Shown: piece after piece, positions 32,249 to 44,230 of the stretch
Layout: each line of letters begins with the position of its first letter
Numbering within the stretch: position 1 is the stretch's first letter
Assembly: GCF_001659605.2 (NCBI RefSeq)
Contig: NC_035173.2
Coordinates: 9,753,065-9,817,064, forward strand
Direction: 5' to 3'
DNA from: Manihot esculenta
Lineage: Eukaryota > Streptophyta > Magnoliopsida > Malpighiales > Euphorbiaceae
DNA length: 64,000 nt
Notes under the pieces: generated by a model
The model's input: the letters and a program-made list of their open reading frames with translations, nothing else
Database searches by the model: none
What the model was told of the DNA's origin: nothing
Translations under genes and position numbers: made by a program

Positions 32249-35029
32249 ATGGCCCTAGCAGAATTGAAGGAGTTAACAACACAATTGCAGGAGCTACTTG
32301 ATAAAGGTTTCATAAGACCCAGTGTTTCACCTTGGGGAGCCCCTGTGCTATTTGTGAAGAAGAAGGATGGTTCCTTAAGGTTGTGTATTGACTACAGAGA
32401 ATTGAATCGAGTCACTGTGCGAAACAAGTATCCTTTACCCCGGATTGATGATCTTTTTTATCAGCTCCAAGGTGCTAAAGTATTCTCTAAGATTGATTTG
32501 CGGTCTGGCTATCATCAATTGAAGATCAAGGAGTCTGAAATACCTAAGACAGCCTTTAGAACTCGTTACGGACATTATGAGTTTCTCGTTATGCCTTTCG
32601 GGTTAACTAATGCACCCGCTGCTTTTATGGATCTCATGAATAGGGTGTTCAAGCCCTACTTGGATAACTTTGTTATTGTGTTTATTGATGACATCTTAGT
32701 ATATTCCCGTAGCAAGGAAGAGCATGAGAAGCATTTACGGATAGTACTGCAAATTTTGAGAGATAAACAACTATATGCTAAATTGAGCAAATGTGAGTTC
32801 TGGCTTGATCGGGTGGTTTTCTTGGGACATGTTATCTCAGCAGATGGAGTTTTGGTTGATCCTAAGAAGATTGAAGCAGTAGTCAATTGGGATTCTCCAA
32901 CTAATGTTACAGAGGTTAGAAGTTTTCTGGGCTTAGCAGGGTATTATTGTCGCTTTGTTCAGGATTTCTCCATCATTGCAGCACCATTGACTAAACTCCT
33001 TCGAAAGAATGCAAAGTTTGAATGGACAGATGAATGTCAAGAGAGTTTTGACAAGCTTAAAACGTGTCTCACATCAGCCCCAGTTCTTACCTTACCCTCA
33101 GGTACAAATGGATTTATGGTGTATAGTGATGCTTCTCACAAGGGTTTAGGCTGTGTACTCATGCAACATGGGAAGGTGATAGCTTATGCTTCTAGACAGC
33201 TTAGACCACATGAATTAAATTATCCCACCCATGATCTGGAATTAGCTGCAGTTGTGTTTGCATTAAAGACATGGAGGCATTATCTTTATGGCGTGACTTG
33301 CCAGATTTTTACAGATCATAAGAGTTTGAAGTATCTTCTCACACAGAAGGAGTTGAATTTAAGGCAGAAACGGTGGATTGAGTTACTTAAGGACTACGAC
33401 TGTACTATTGAATATCATCCAGGTAAAGCTAATGTGGTAGCTGATGCCCTTAGTCGCAAGTCCTTTAGTAATTTGGCTTATCTCAAAACAGTTCGGCTTT
33501 CTTTGTTACTAGAGATCAGATTCTTAAGAGTAGAACTAGCAGTGGATGATGCAGGAGCATTGTTAGCAACTCTCAAAGTTCGACCAGTTTTGATAGAAAA
33601 AGTTAGAGAAGCCTAAAATCAAGATGAGCAGTTAAGTAAGATCAGTAATGAAGTAAGAGATGGCACCCGTACCGACTTTTCTCTAAGGGAGGATGAGACT
33701 TTAATGTTTGGTGATAGACTATGTGTACCCAGAGTGGAAAGCTTGAAGAGAAAGATTATGGAGGAAGCCCATTGCTCTGCTTACTCTATGCATCCAGAAA
33801 GCACAAAAATGTACAAAGATCTTAGAGAACACTATTGGTGGCCAGGTATGAAGAAAGAAATAGCTGACTTTGTGTCCACATGCTTAGTTTGTCAACAGAT
33901 TAAAGCAGAACATCAACATCCAATAGGAAAGCTGCAACCGCTCTCTATTTCGGAATGGAAGTGGGAACACATTACTATGGATTTTGTTTCTGGGTTACCT
34001 CGTACTTCGCATGGACATAATGCAGTATGAGTGATAGTTGATAGATTAACCAAGTCAGCACACTTTTTGCCTATCAGGATGGATTATTCTTTAGACAAGT
34101 TAGCAGAGATCTATGTCAATGAGATTGTAAGACTTCATGGTGCTCTAGTTTCTATTGTTTCAAATAGAGATCCAAGATTCACTTCTCGTTTTTGGCCTAG
34201 TTTGCAAAATGCTTTAGGCACCAAGTTGAAGTTTAGCACTTCCTTTCACCCTCAAACTGATGGTCAATCAGAAAGAACTATTCAGACCTTGGAGGATATG
34301 CTGAGAGCTTGTGTGATGGAGTTTAGAGGAAGTTGGGATAGGTATGTGCATTTAATGGAGTTCTCTTATAACAATAGTTATCATTCGAGTATCGGCATAG
34401 CTCCTTACGAAGCTTTGTATGGGAGAAGATGCAGAACGCCATTGTGTTGGAATGAGGTAGGGAAAAGACAATTAGAAGGTCCAGAACTAGTACAACACAC
34501 TACAGATAAAATTCAGATGATTAAAAGTAGATTAAAAGCAGCACAAGACAAACAGAAGAGTTATGCAGATCTGAAGAGAAGGGATATTGAATATAATGTT
34601 GGCGACAAGGTATTTCTAAAGATCTCTCCTTGGAAAGGGGTTGTACGTTTTGGCAAACGTGGAAAATTGAGTCCGCGATTCATAGGACCATATGAGATTT
34701 TAGAGAGAATTGGACCAGTTGCTTATCGTTTAGCACTACCTCCAGAGCTATCTCAGATTCATGATGTCTTCCATGTATCTATGTTAAGGAGATACAGAAG
34801 TGACCCTTCCCACATCCTCCAGAAACAGCCTATCGAGTTGAGGGAAGATTTAACATATGAAGAAGAGCCAGTAGAGATCATTGCCAGAAAAGAGAAGGTT
34901 TTAAGGAGCAAGATAATACTTCTGGTTAAAGTTCGATGGAGTAACCATTCTGCTAAAGAAGCTACCTGGGAAAAAGAAGAGAATATGCGAATTCAATTCC
35001 CACATTTATTCCCTTCACCAGGTATATAA
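32249..35029 (+). pseudogene. Pol fragment (RT-RNase H-integrase-chromodomain) of C1
   Basis: One frame with two in-frame stops: TAA at 33614-33616 (after RNase H) and TGA at 34028-34030 (a Trp position in the integrase core). Open parts are 32249-33616, 33617-34030 and 34031-35029. RT begins at [20 protein letters not shown] and has FIDDILVYS. RNase H has DASHKGLGC. The integrase has the [14 protein letters not shown] finger and the [19 protein letters not shown] and [11 protein letters not shown] signatures. A chromodomain-like tail ends at PHLF. The frame opens with an ATG at the deletion junction, so it lacks gag and protease. It cannot drive its own transposition. Confidence 0.9.
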
Positions 35030-35066
35030 AATTTCGAGGACGAAATTTCTATTAGGAAGAGAGAAT
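35029..35066 (+). promoter_or_regulatory. Hairpin and polypurine tract, C1
   Basis: Hairpin arms AAATTTCG and CGAAATTT with loop AGGA (35029-35048) overlap the stop codon. They are followed by the purine-rich AGGAAGAGAGAAT against the 3' LTR. The geometry is the same as in A, B and D, with a different stem sequence. Confidence 0.7.
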
Positions 35067-36774
35067 TATCAAGCCCAGGCCCAGGCCTATATATAAAAAA
35101 AAAATATAGAGAGCATTAAAGCTCTGGTTTCGGGAATGTCCCGAAACATTCCCGAAACCAAAGCATGTTGTCTTCCTCCCTCGCGAAATAGAGCAGAACC
35201 TCTGTTATTCTAAAAAAAAAAAAATTCCTCTTTTAAATCCAAATCTCCACCCCTCAACCCAATCAACCCACAAACTTCTAAGATCCTTCAGCTAGATCCT
35301 GATTAAACCTATATCCTGCTAAGAAATTCAATAATTTCTTCTAGAGACTCCAAATTGGATAGGTGAGTTTTATCCCTTTTATTCAAATTTTTACGATATA
35401 ATTTATTTTCTCTACCCTTTTAATAGTGATTTTTGGTGATTTGAGAATTAAAAGGGTATATGTTTTAGTTAGATCCAATTAATGAGTTTTAATATTTCTT
35501 TTTGGGATGATGATTTTTTATAGGTTATTGAGTATTTTTGTTGAGTTTGGGTATTTTTGGGAGGACTAACTATGCCGAAATACTGCCGAAATTTTCTTAA
35601 AAATATATATAAAAATATATTTAAAATTTCGTATTTTACGTTTTATATTATTGTCCTAGATTATTTTTTTATTATTATTTGATATATTATTTATTTTTTC
35701 TTTTTAATTCTAGGAGAGGATCCAGCTTCCAGGATAGATAATGGGGGTCCTCCTGCGACCTAGGTCTTTTGTCCCAAGTATTATGGTGAGTGGATAAATA
35801 TATAACATTGATATTTTTCTTAAATATATTTATATGTGTATATGTTACTTTGTTTATTTAAAATGGAAAAGGATAAAGTTAATTTATATTTCTTAAATAA
35901 ATGAAAATTGAATTTAAAGCACAGCTGAATAAATAGCCGATTACACTCTGTATATGCACCGAACAGATAACACCTTGATGACAGATGATTTATTTTCAGC
36001 ATGATATATATATATTTATACTGTCTTTGGGACAGTGCTTGATATACAGACAGCCTTTGGGGCGTATGTCAGGTAGTCACCCTTTGGGAGTAGCTCTGTA
36101 CATGTGTATGACCAACATTTCATTAGCTCTTAGGCCAAATTTGTCATTATAGAGCCTAAGATGCTAACATTGCTCTCAGGCTGTTATTATTTTATTATAC
36201 CTGAGATGCCAGCATTATCTGTAGGGAACATATTAGGAGTGTATGCGGATTCTATTTTTCACAGTTTATTTTATATTGATGGAATTAAATTGTATTTATT
36301 CAGCTGACTTATTTTAGCTATATATTTGGTACTATTAAGTACCTAAACTTATCTTTTCCCCTTTGTTATTTATTTATCCGCTCACTGAGTATGTTGTACT
36401 CACCCCTTATATTTCTTTTAATATTTCAGTTCCTTTTTGGTGATCCGCTCAGCAGTCCTCATCTCCTAGTTTATCCTTCCTTCCACATCGTCCACTCAGA
36501 GTCTAGAGGAGGTCGGACCAATCTTAGGTCTTTTGTTATTTCTTTTTGTAATTTTGTTAGATCATGTATAGATTGTACAACCCAATGAAGAAGGTATTGT
36601 GTTGTTGTAAATGTATTATGGATTGACTAGTCCAGCTTTCAGTTATCTCTCCTATATGTTTTATAATTTGGAATTATAGCAGGTTACATGTTTTTATATG
36701 TATAAATATCAGGGGAAGTTCTGTCAGTTTTCCGGGTCATATCAGTCTCTACAGTTTGGGGATTGGGTGTGACA
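35067..36774 (+). repeat. 3' LTR of C1
   Basis: 1,708 bp from TATCAAGCCC to GTGTGACA, followed by ATATG. It is AT-rich with short AT and GA microsatellites near its start. It is nearly identical to the 3' LTR of C2 (54258-56002). Small frames in it are not genes. Confidence 0.85.
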
Positions 36775-37314
36775 ATATGATATGATGATGACATGGTACG
36801 GAAGTCCAGGAAGACCCATTCTACGTCCCTGGCACCTTGGAATGTTATGATATGTTATGTAAGAGAAAGACCAGGACCCATTCTACGTTCTAGCACTAAT
36901 GGAAATGTAGAGGGCTATTGGTGACAAGTTCATCCTTAAGGTGATTTGTTTGTGATATGATGCATTCTATGAAAGCATGAACTTTAAATATAATGTTTTA
37001 TTATTCTGCTCATTGGGCTCTAGTAGCTCACCCAATTCCCTTAATTTCCCAGGTTGCAGGTACGGGATAGGATCAGAAGGTCAGCAAGAATAAGAATTCA
37101 TGTTTTATATAATAGCTAGATGTGGACATGAAAATGATGAAATGTAACGTATAGTACAGAAATGTAATGCAATGATGTATATGAAATGTTTAATGATGCT
37201 TATGTAATCCAAGCTTAAAATATGTTATGTTACCCCATTGGAGCATTTGATGAGGGCTCCAGTGTGGGGTTTTATGGTTATGAGTTGTGCATGTACAGGT
37301 TAAGTGTAACGACC
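36775..37314 (+). repeat. Element E LTR, part after C1, cut by element D
   Basis: It continues LTR E after the ATATG duplication, with subrepeats (GACCAGGACCCATTCTACGT). It stops at CAGGTTAAG (37314), where D's LTR starts TGTAACGACC. The uncut version of this site, CAGGTTAAGCTTGG, is at 56525-56538. Confidence 0.8.
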
Positions 37315-39264
37315 CGAAAATCGGACCGCTACCGGCGCTAGGATCCAGATCGGCTTAAGGCCGCCGGGACTCGTAGCAAGCCAAACATACATCCTGTATA
37401 CCTGTTTAATCCCATATATGATCAACACATACATAAAAATTGTGAACTTTTTCATTCATTCAATCACCAAACTCAACCTATGCATGCACTAATCATTTAC
37501 ATTAACATTAACCCCACCTTGGAGTCCTCATCAATGCTCCAATGGGGTGACATAACATACATTGAGTTTGGTTAAACATAGTTATTTATTAAAATCATTA
37601 CATTTGAAAGATCATGTAAACAAAGGGGATTAACATTCATATTATGGTCAAGCACAACTCTAAACTTCCATAAGCATTATTACATTACATAACTGTTCAT
37701 TACATTACAATTCATCATTTTCATGTCCACTACTAACTATTACATGACCAAGACTTTACTCTAGCTGACCTCCTGGTCTATCCCGTACCTGCAAACCTGA
37801 GGGATTAAGGGAGAGAGGTGAGCTACTAGAGCCCAGTGAGCAGAATGATAAAACATTTTATTTAAACATATGATATCATGGAATGCATCACATCACAACT
37901 AATCACATCAAGGATGAATTTGTCACTCATAGCCCTCTAAGTGGTCCAACTGTGCCAGGGGCGTAGAATGGGCCTCACTGGTCTTTCTCTTACATAACAT
38001 ATCATAACATAATATTCCAACTGTGTCAGAGGCGTAGAATGGGCATCGCTGGTCTTTCTCTTACATAGTGCCAAGGGCGTAGAATGGGCCTCACTGGTCT
38101 TCCGTACCGTATCATATCATACCATATCATATCATGGGAGGGCTAAAGGATCATTCAACATTCATCCACATCATCAACATATTATGCAATGCAACATATT
38201 TGTGAACTCTAATGCGAACAACCTAGAATATCACATGGCATTCATGATGCATGAAGCATGCTAAATCTGATTTATTTACTTTAAAGCATAAGGAGTTATT
38301 CCACTCACCTCTGGCTAGCTCTGACAGACACAGAAGCAGCTGAACTTACTGCTGGGATCCTCATTTCCTCGGGTCCGAACCTACACAGGTGGACTTAAAT
38401 GAGGGACCTAACATACATGAACATGACTCTAAAATACTCCCCAAAAACCCCCTAAAACACCTTAAAAAAATCATAGAAATCATGCAAAGGAGGGCTGAAC
38501 AGGGCACTTTCGGCGGCCAAAAGGTCCTCCAGAGCCGAAAGTCATGCACCTTCGGCGGCACTTTCGGCGGCCGAAGGTTCCCTCCAGAGACGAAACTCAT
38601 GCATGTTCGGTGACACCTTCGGAGGCCGAAACTCCCCTCCAGAGCCGAAAGTCCACTTTCGGGGGCAGGGTTCGGCAGCCGATACATGCTATCACAGGCA
38701 GGTTCGGCGGCCGAAAGAACCTTCGGCTGCCGAACCTGAGTTCTTCCCAAAGGGCAAAAACTCAGCTCCAACATGCACAAAAGTCTCCCAACTCATTCAA
38801 ACATGCATTTTCCTATTCTACAACATGCATACTCAAGCATATAAGCTCCTAGGGGCTTCAAACTATCCTAAACCCCAACTACAACACATCAAACATGCAT
38901 ATTCAACATACATTGCTCATAAACACAAAGTAACCCATAAACTCAACATAACCTATTCATGCATTTCTACCCCATAAATCTTCATAAAACTTAAAACGTT
39001 AAAGAAACTATGGATCTACTCTTACCTCTTGAAGAACGAGAGGAGAGACGATCCAACTTAGAGATGGGAGAGATCTCAACTTTTTGGTCTCTAAGCTTCA
39101 AAACTTGCTCTTTTTGTTCAAATATCTTCAAATCAACATAAAGCTTGTTAAAACGTGAAAGATCGGAGGAAAAAATCAAAAATGAACCATGGGAGAGCAA
39201 GAACTCACCGTGGCCGAAAATGGGGAGAAAACTCGCCCGTTTCGGCCATGGAGCTCTTATATAG

Positions 39265-41110
39265 TGCAGGAGCGGTTGTCGAAGCCGGTCAAAAATAACC
39301 TTCTTGGTTACCTACAATTTACAACTGTAGATAGTGGTGAAGGATCGTATCCACAGAAAATTGATTACCTATTTATTTATCTCAATCAAGACCAATAGAA
39401 CTAATTGGAAGCGCAAGTGAAAGCAAGTAATCAAAGAGAAATAGAAATAAGTGCAAGGAAAGTAAAAAAATGGGGGTTTTGAGATTGATTTGTCTAACAA
39501 CTATTGAAAGCAATTAAAACAGCAAGTAATTAAAATAAAAGAAGAAATCAATATGAGAAAAGTCTAGTTGAAGATATGGATCCACTTTGGTTGTGTTGAT
39601 CATTGAAACATGGTTATCTTGATTGATTCAATAGGTTGGTTATAGGGGTGGAAGACGCTTCTCACCACCATGTCTTTCCTTATGAACAAATTGATTAGGG
39701 AACGTCCTCTAACCAATTACTAATCAACAAATTGCCAAGGAACGTCCTTGGGCCTTAGGCATCAAAACAATTGCCAATTGCATGAAGAACAAGAAAGATC
39801 CAAACCCTAGCTACTCAAACGCATAAGATGTTGCTAGATCATGCAATTCCTTAGTTTTTACACCAAGTGTTCTTAGATCAGAATATTTCCAGCAATTACG
39901 GACTAACAAATATCCTAATCAACAATCAATTAACTTTGCAATTAAGAATCAAGTGGCCAATTCGATTAAAACAACAAAGCAATCTTAGAATTAAGCACAA
40001 TTGCATGAATATTGAATAAACCAAAATCAAACACTTTATGTTCAGATCTCACAACCTTTTAAACAACCTTAGTTTCAACCAATCCTCAACTAGAAAGAGG
40101 GTTTCAGCCACTCATGGCTGAACCAAAACAGAAAATTAAAGAAAAGAAGAAAGAAAAACCGAAATTGAGGGGAGAAGCCCTTTGGAGAGCCTTGGGCGAA
40201 TTCTTGGAGAAGTGGTGGAACCAAATCTGCCTTTCTTGTCTTCTTGAAGCCTTTAAATAGATCTTGAGAGGCTCCTTAGGGTTTGGTGGCAGTCCATGAG
40301 TCTTTTAGAGGCTGTCCAAAGTGCCCTTGGTCCCATATGTGCCTTCTTTGTGCATGGGTGAAGGCAAAAACGAGATGCATGTGATGGGGGGCAAGTGGGG
40401 GCTCTTTGGTCTTTTTAATTGCTGCCCAAGGTCTTCAAGATGTTTCCTAAAGAGTTAAGAGGCTGCCCATGCACTAATAAGGAAGGTGAAGCCTCCTTTT
40501 GAATTTTGAATGTGCATGATACTAAGTAGGAAACATGTGATCTTTGGATTTTCTTTCCTTAATAAGGGGGATCTTGAAATCTAATAATTGAATGTGAATC
40601 TTGAAGATTTGGATCTCAAAATACTTCCCTTGTTTGGCTCCTCTAATATGACAACTTGGGATATGGCTTCTTGAATGAGGAAAGAGTGTATTGGGAGGCA
40701 TTTTCGGCTGCCTAAAATGAGTTTCGGAGGCTGGACTTTCGGCTCTGGACGCAAGGTTCGGCGGCCGAAGGTGCCCTCGAAGGTGGGTGACTTTCGCCTC
40801 TGGACTTGACTTTAGGCCGCCGAAAGTGCCCCCGAAAGTGGGTGACTTTCGGCTTCCGAAAGTGCTTCCGAAAGTGCTTCCGAAAGTGCTTCCGAAGGTG
40901 GGTGACTTTCGGCTTCCGAAAGTGCTTCCGAAGGTGCTTCCGAAAGTGGCTGTTTTTGGCATTCTTTGGCACTTTTAAGAGCATTTTCTTCAAATTGTTT
41001 CTTCACACCTAATATTTTCAAAACATGATTAAAACCACAAAATTAGATAGAATAGGTGCAAATAAACATCAATAAGATCATGAAAATATGGACTAAAATA
41101 TGCTCTATCA
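39265..41110 (-). mobile_element. Element G: 1.85-kb TG...CA element, probable solo LTR
   Basis: It has TATAG duplications at 39260-39264 and 41111-41115. On the minus strand it starts TGATAGAGCATATTTTAG and ends GCTCCTGCA. TG/CA ends plus a 5-bp duplication fit an LTR element. No internal domain or terminal repeat pair is seen, so a solo LTR or small non-autonomous element is likely. At 40690-40960 it holds a GC-richer block with TTCGGCGGCCGAA and a 12-bp array, like the modules in the chromovirus LTRs, although the rest is unrelated to them. It contains no supportable gene. Confidence 0.65.
40849..40950. repeat. 12-bp tandem array in element G
   Basis: Repeats of GAAAGTGCTTCC, with variants GAAGGTGCTTCC and GAAAGTGGGTGA, run head to tail about eight times. 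The periodic Ser-Glu-Ala-Leu and Phe-Arg-Lys-His peptides in its frames are translations of the array, not proteins. Confidence 0.8.
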
Positions 41111-41479
41111 TATAGGGACTGCCAGACCACCTTTCGACAACCTAAAGTGCCTCCAAAAATCATGCAAGTTCGGCGGCCGAACATGAGGTTCGGCGGCCGA
41201 ACCTTTGAAACTTTCGGAAGCCTAACTTGCCCTCCAAAACCATCCCACGTTCGGCGGCCGAACTTGAGGTTCGGCGGCCGAACTTGAGGTTCGGCGGCCG
41301 AACCTGGAAATACCTCCATGGTCCTTTTCATTTAAAACTCAATTCCTTTCTTGTTTAAAACCATAAAATACATTAAAACATTTCATAAAAACATGGCTTT
41401 ACCCTTCTAGAGGTCTCCGACATCCGAGATTCCACTGGACGGTAGGAATTCCGATACTGAAGTCTAGCCGGGTATTACA

Positions 41480-41516
41480 TTCTTCCCCCCTTAAGAACAT
41501 TCGTCCCCGAATGTTC
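41480..41516 (-). promoter_or_regulatory. Polypurine tract and hairpin, element D
   Basis: The minus-strand GGGGGGAAGAA abuts the LTR. Upstream, 41495-41516 forms the same 9-bp hairpin as in A and B (arms GAACATTCG and CGAATGTTC). Confidence 0.75.
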
Positions 41517-41600
41517 ACCAACAAACATATCATGGCATCAAACATGAACATACAAGGCATAAAACATAAACACACATACAAAAATCACAAAGCACTCACC

Positions 41601-44230
41601 TTAGAAGAGATGAGGATATTGCTGAAGCATGGACTCCTGTGTCTCCCAAGTACACTCCTCGATGTTGTGGTGATTCCAAAAGACTTTCACCATCGGGATT
41701 TCCTTGTTCCTTAGCTTTCTGATCTGGGTGTCTATGATCCGTACTGGCTGCTCAACATAAGTGAGATCCTCTTGGATCTCCACATCAGGTTCACTAAGAA
41801 CCTTGCCCGGATCTGACATAAATTTCCTCAACATAGAAACATGGAAAATCGAATGGATTCTTTCCATTGAAGCAGGTAAGTCCAACTTGTACGATACACT
41901 CCCAATCTTCTGCAAGATCTCAAAGGGTCCAATGTACCATGGAGCTAGCTTACCTTTCTTCCCAAACCGAATCACCCCTTTCATAGGAGACACCTTGAGC
42001 AATACCAAATCCCCCTCCTGAAACTCTACTTGCCTTCTACGGATATCTGCATAACTCTTTTGCCTGCTTGCAGCAGTCTTGATCCTTTCTCTGATTATGG
42101 GCACCACCCTGCTGGTGATCTCTACTAGCTCAGGCCCTGCTAAGGCCTTTTCTCCAACTTCTTCCCAACAGACAGGCGATCTGTATTTCCTTCCATACAA
42201 AGCCTCATATGGAGCCATCCCGATGCTAGCATGATGGCTGTTATTGTAGGCAAACTCCACCAAAGGTAGATGTTGCCTCCAAGAACTGCCAAAATCCAGC
42301 ACACACATTCTGAGCATATCCTCTATTGTCTGGATGGTCCTCTCTGACTGTCCGTCCGTCTGAAGATGGAAAGCAGTGCTAAAATCCAACCTGGTACCCA
42401 TAGCGTTCTGCAGACTCCGCCAAAACCTAGAGGTGAACTGGGGCCCTCTATCTGACACTATTGAAACAGGGACCCCATGCAACCTGACAACCTCATCAAC
42501 ATACACCTGCGCCAACTTGTCCACAGAGTAGTTACTCCTGACAGGAATGAAGTGAGCAGATTTGGTTAGTCTGTCCACAATCACCCATATGGAGTCTAAT
42601 CTGTTGGACACTGCTGGTAACCCCACCACGAAGTCCATAGCTATGTTCTCCCATTTCCACTCTGGAATAGGTAGTGGGTTAAGCATTCCAGCCGGCTTCT
42701 GATGTTCCAGCTTCGCCCTCTGACATATTTCGCAGGCTGACACAAACTGTGCCACTTCTCTCTTCATAGCTGGCCACCAATAAACTCTTCTTAGATCCTA
42801 ATACATTTTGGTGGTTCCAGGGTGAACACTGTATCTGGCATTATGAGCCTCCCTCATAATGTCTCCCTTCAGTCCCACATCATCTGGTACACACAATCTA
42901 TTCCCATAGCGGAGGATCCCCTTGCTGTCAAATCTGAACCCTTCGTTCTTGCCTGACTGAACAGTCCTGGCAATCTTCACTAACTTTGGGTCCTCATGCT
43001 GTTTCTGAGCCACCTGCTTCAGAAACACGGATGCCACTCTCATCTGGGCTATCAAAGCACCTGTACCAGACAACTCCATCTGTAGACCTTCATTGATGAG
43101 CTCGAACAACTCCCTCACTATTGGCCTCCTCTCTGCTGAAATATGGGACAAACTGCCAAGTGATTTCCGGCTTAAGGCGTCTGCCACAACATTTGCCTTA
43201 CCCGGATGGTATTGGATCTTGCAATCATAGTCACTGAGCAGTTCTACCCATCTTCTCTGCCTTAAATTCAGCTCTCTCTGACTCAGGATGTACTGCAGGC
43301 TTTTATGATCTGTGAAGATCTCACATTTTACCCCATAAAGGTAGTGCCTCCACATCTTGAGTGCAAAGATTACCGCTGCCATCTCAAGGTCATGTGTAGG
43401 ATAATTCAACTCGTGCTTCTTCAGCTGCCTAGAAGCATAAGCAATTACCCTTTCATTCTGTATTAGCACACAACCCAGTCCCACACGGGACGCATCACAA
43501 TAGACTGAGAAGTCTTCATTACTAGATGGCAGAGCTAACACTGGTGCTGAAGTCAACCTCTTCTTGAGCTCCTCAAAGCTCTCTTCACACCGGTCGGTCC
43601 ACACAAACCTTTGGTTCTTCTTAGTCAGTCTGGTCATAGGAGCTGCAATCTTAGAGAAGTCCTGAACGAACCTCCTATAGTAACCTGCCAAACCCAAAAA
43701 GCTCTTGATCTCTGTCACTGTAGTGGGTCTAGGCCAGTTAGCTACGGCTTCCACTTTCTTGGGGTCTACCTCGATTCCATTCTCTGACACAACATGCCCC
43801 AAGAATGAAATGCTCCTCAGCCAGAACTCACACTTGGAGAACTTGGCATACAAGCCATGCTCTCTCAAGGTCTGCAGGACTAACCTCAGATGATGGGCAT
43901 GCTCCTCTGCATTCCTGGAATACACTAAGATATCATCTATGAAGACAATAACAAAGTGATCCAGGTACTGGCTAAACACTTTGTTCATGAGATCCATGAA
44001 TGCTGCAGGGGCATTGGTTAACCCGAACGGCATCACAAGGAACTCATAATGCCCATATCTGGTCCTGAATGCTGTTTTCGGTACATCCTCTTCTCTTATC
44101 CTCAGCTGATGGTACCCCGATCTCAGATCTATCTTGGAGAAACAACCTGCTCCGGCTAGCTGGTCAAATAGATTGTCGATCCTAGGTAACGGGTACTTAT
44201 TCTTGGTAGTGACCTTGTTCAACTGCCTGT
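41601..44230 (-). pseudogene. Element D polyprotein, second part (RT to chromodomain)
   Basis: It begins in RT just after the CIDYR motif, at the F insertion site. It runs through FIDDILVYS, RNase H (DASRVGLGC), the integrase finger and core (MDFVVGL, SDRGPQF) and a chromodomain, ending at PHLF with the stop at 41601. A TAG at 42798-42800 replaces a Gln codon in the integrase finger region (after HPGTTKMY). The open frames are 44230-42798 and 42797-41601, in the same phase. Confidence 0.88.

Larger units (their letters stand above)
31881..36774 (+). mobile_element. Element C1: deleted Ty3/gypsy retrotransposon in LTR E
   Basis: It is flanked by ATATG at 31876-31880 and 36775-36779, which defines LTR ends TATCAGGCCC and GTGTGACA. 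The 5' LTR is cut short at 32248 and joined directly to reverse transcriptase. The remaining ~1.3 kb of LTR, the primer-binding site, gag and protease are missing. The 3' LTR (35067-36774) is complete. A second copy (C2, 51072-56002) has the same internal deletion and the same target site. C is a different Ty3/gypsy family from A, B, D and E: its LTRs and codon use differ, and its pol is AT-richer. Confidence 0.85.
37315..41479 (-). repeat. 3' LTR of element D (interrupted by G)
   Basis: It matches 49027-50998 over its inner part. It has palindrome-rich segments at about 38505-38745 and 41165-41305, and about three ~55-bp subrepeats with GGGGCGTAGAATGGGC near 37955-38100. Element G (39265-41110) splits it inside the TATA box. 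The minus strand starts TGTAATACCC at 41479. Confidence 0.85.

Noticed and set aside
40522..41021. Repetitive peptides (FGSTFGSRKS, FRKHFRKHFRK, SEALSEALSEA) in element G
   Set aside because: Frame-shifted readings of one 12-bp tandem array; periodicity and multiple open frames point to DNA repeat, not protein.
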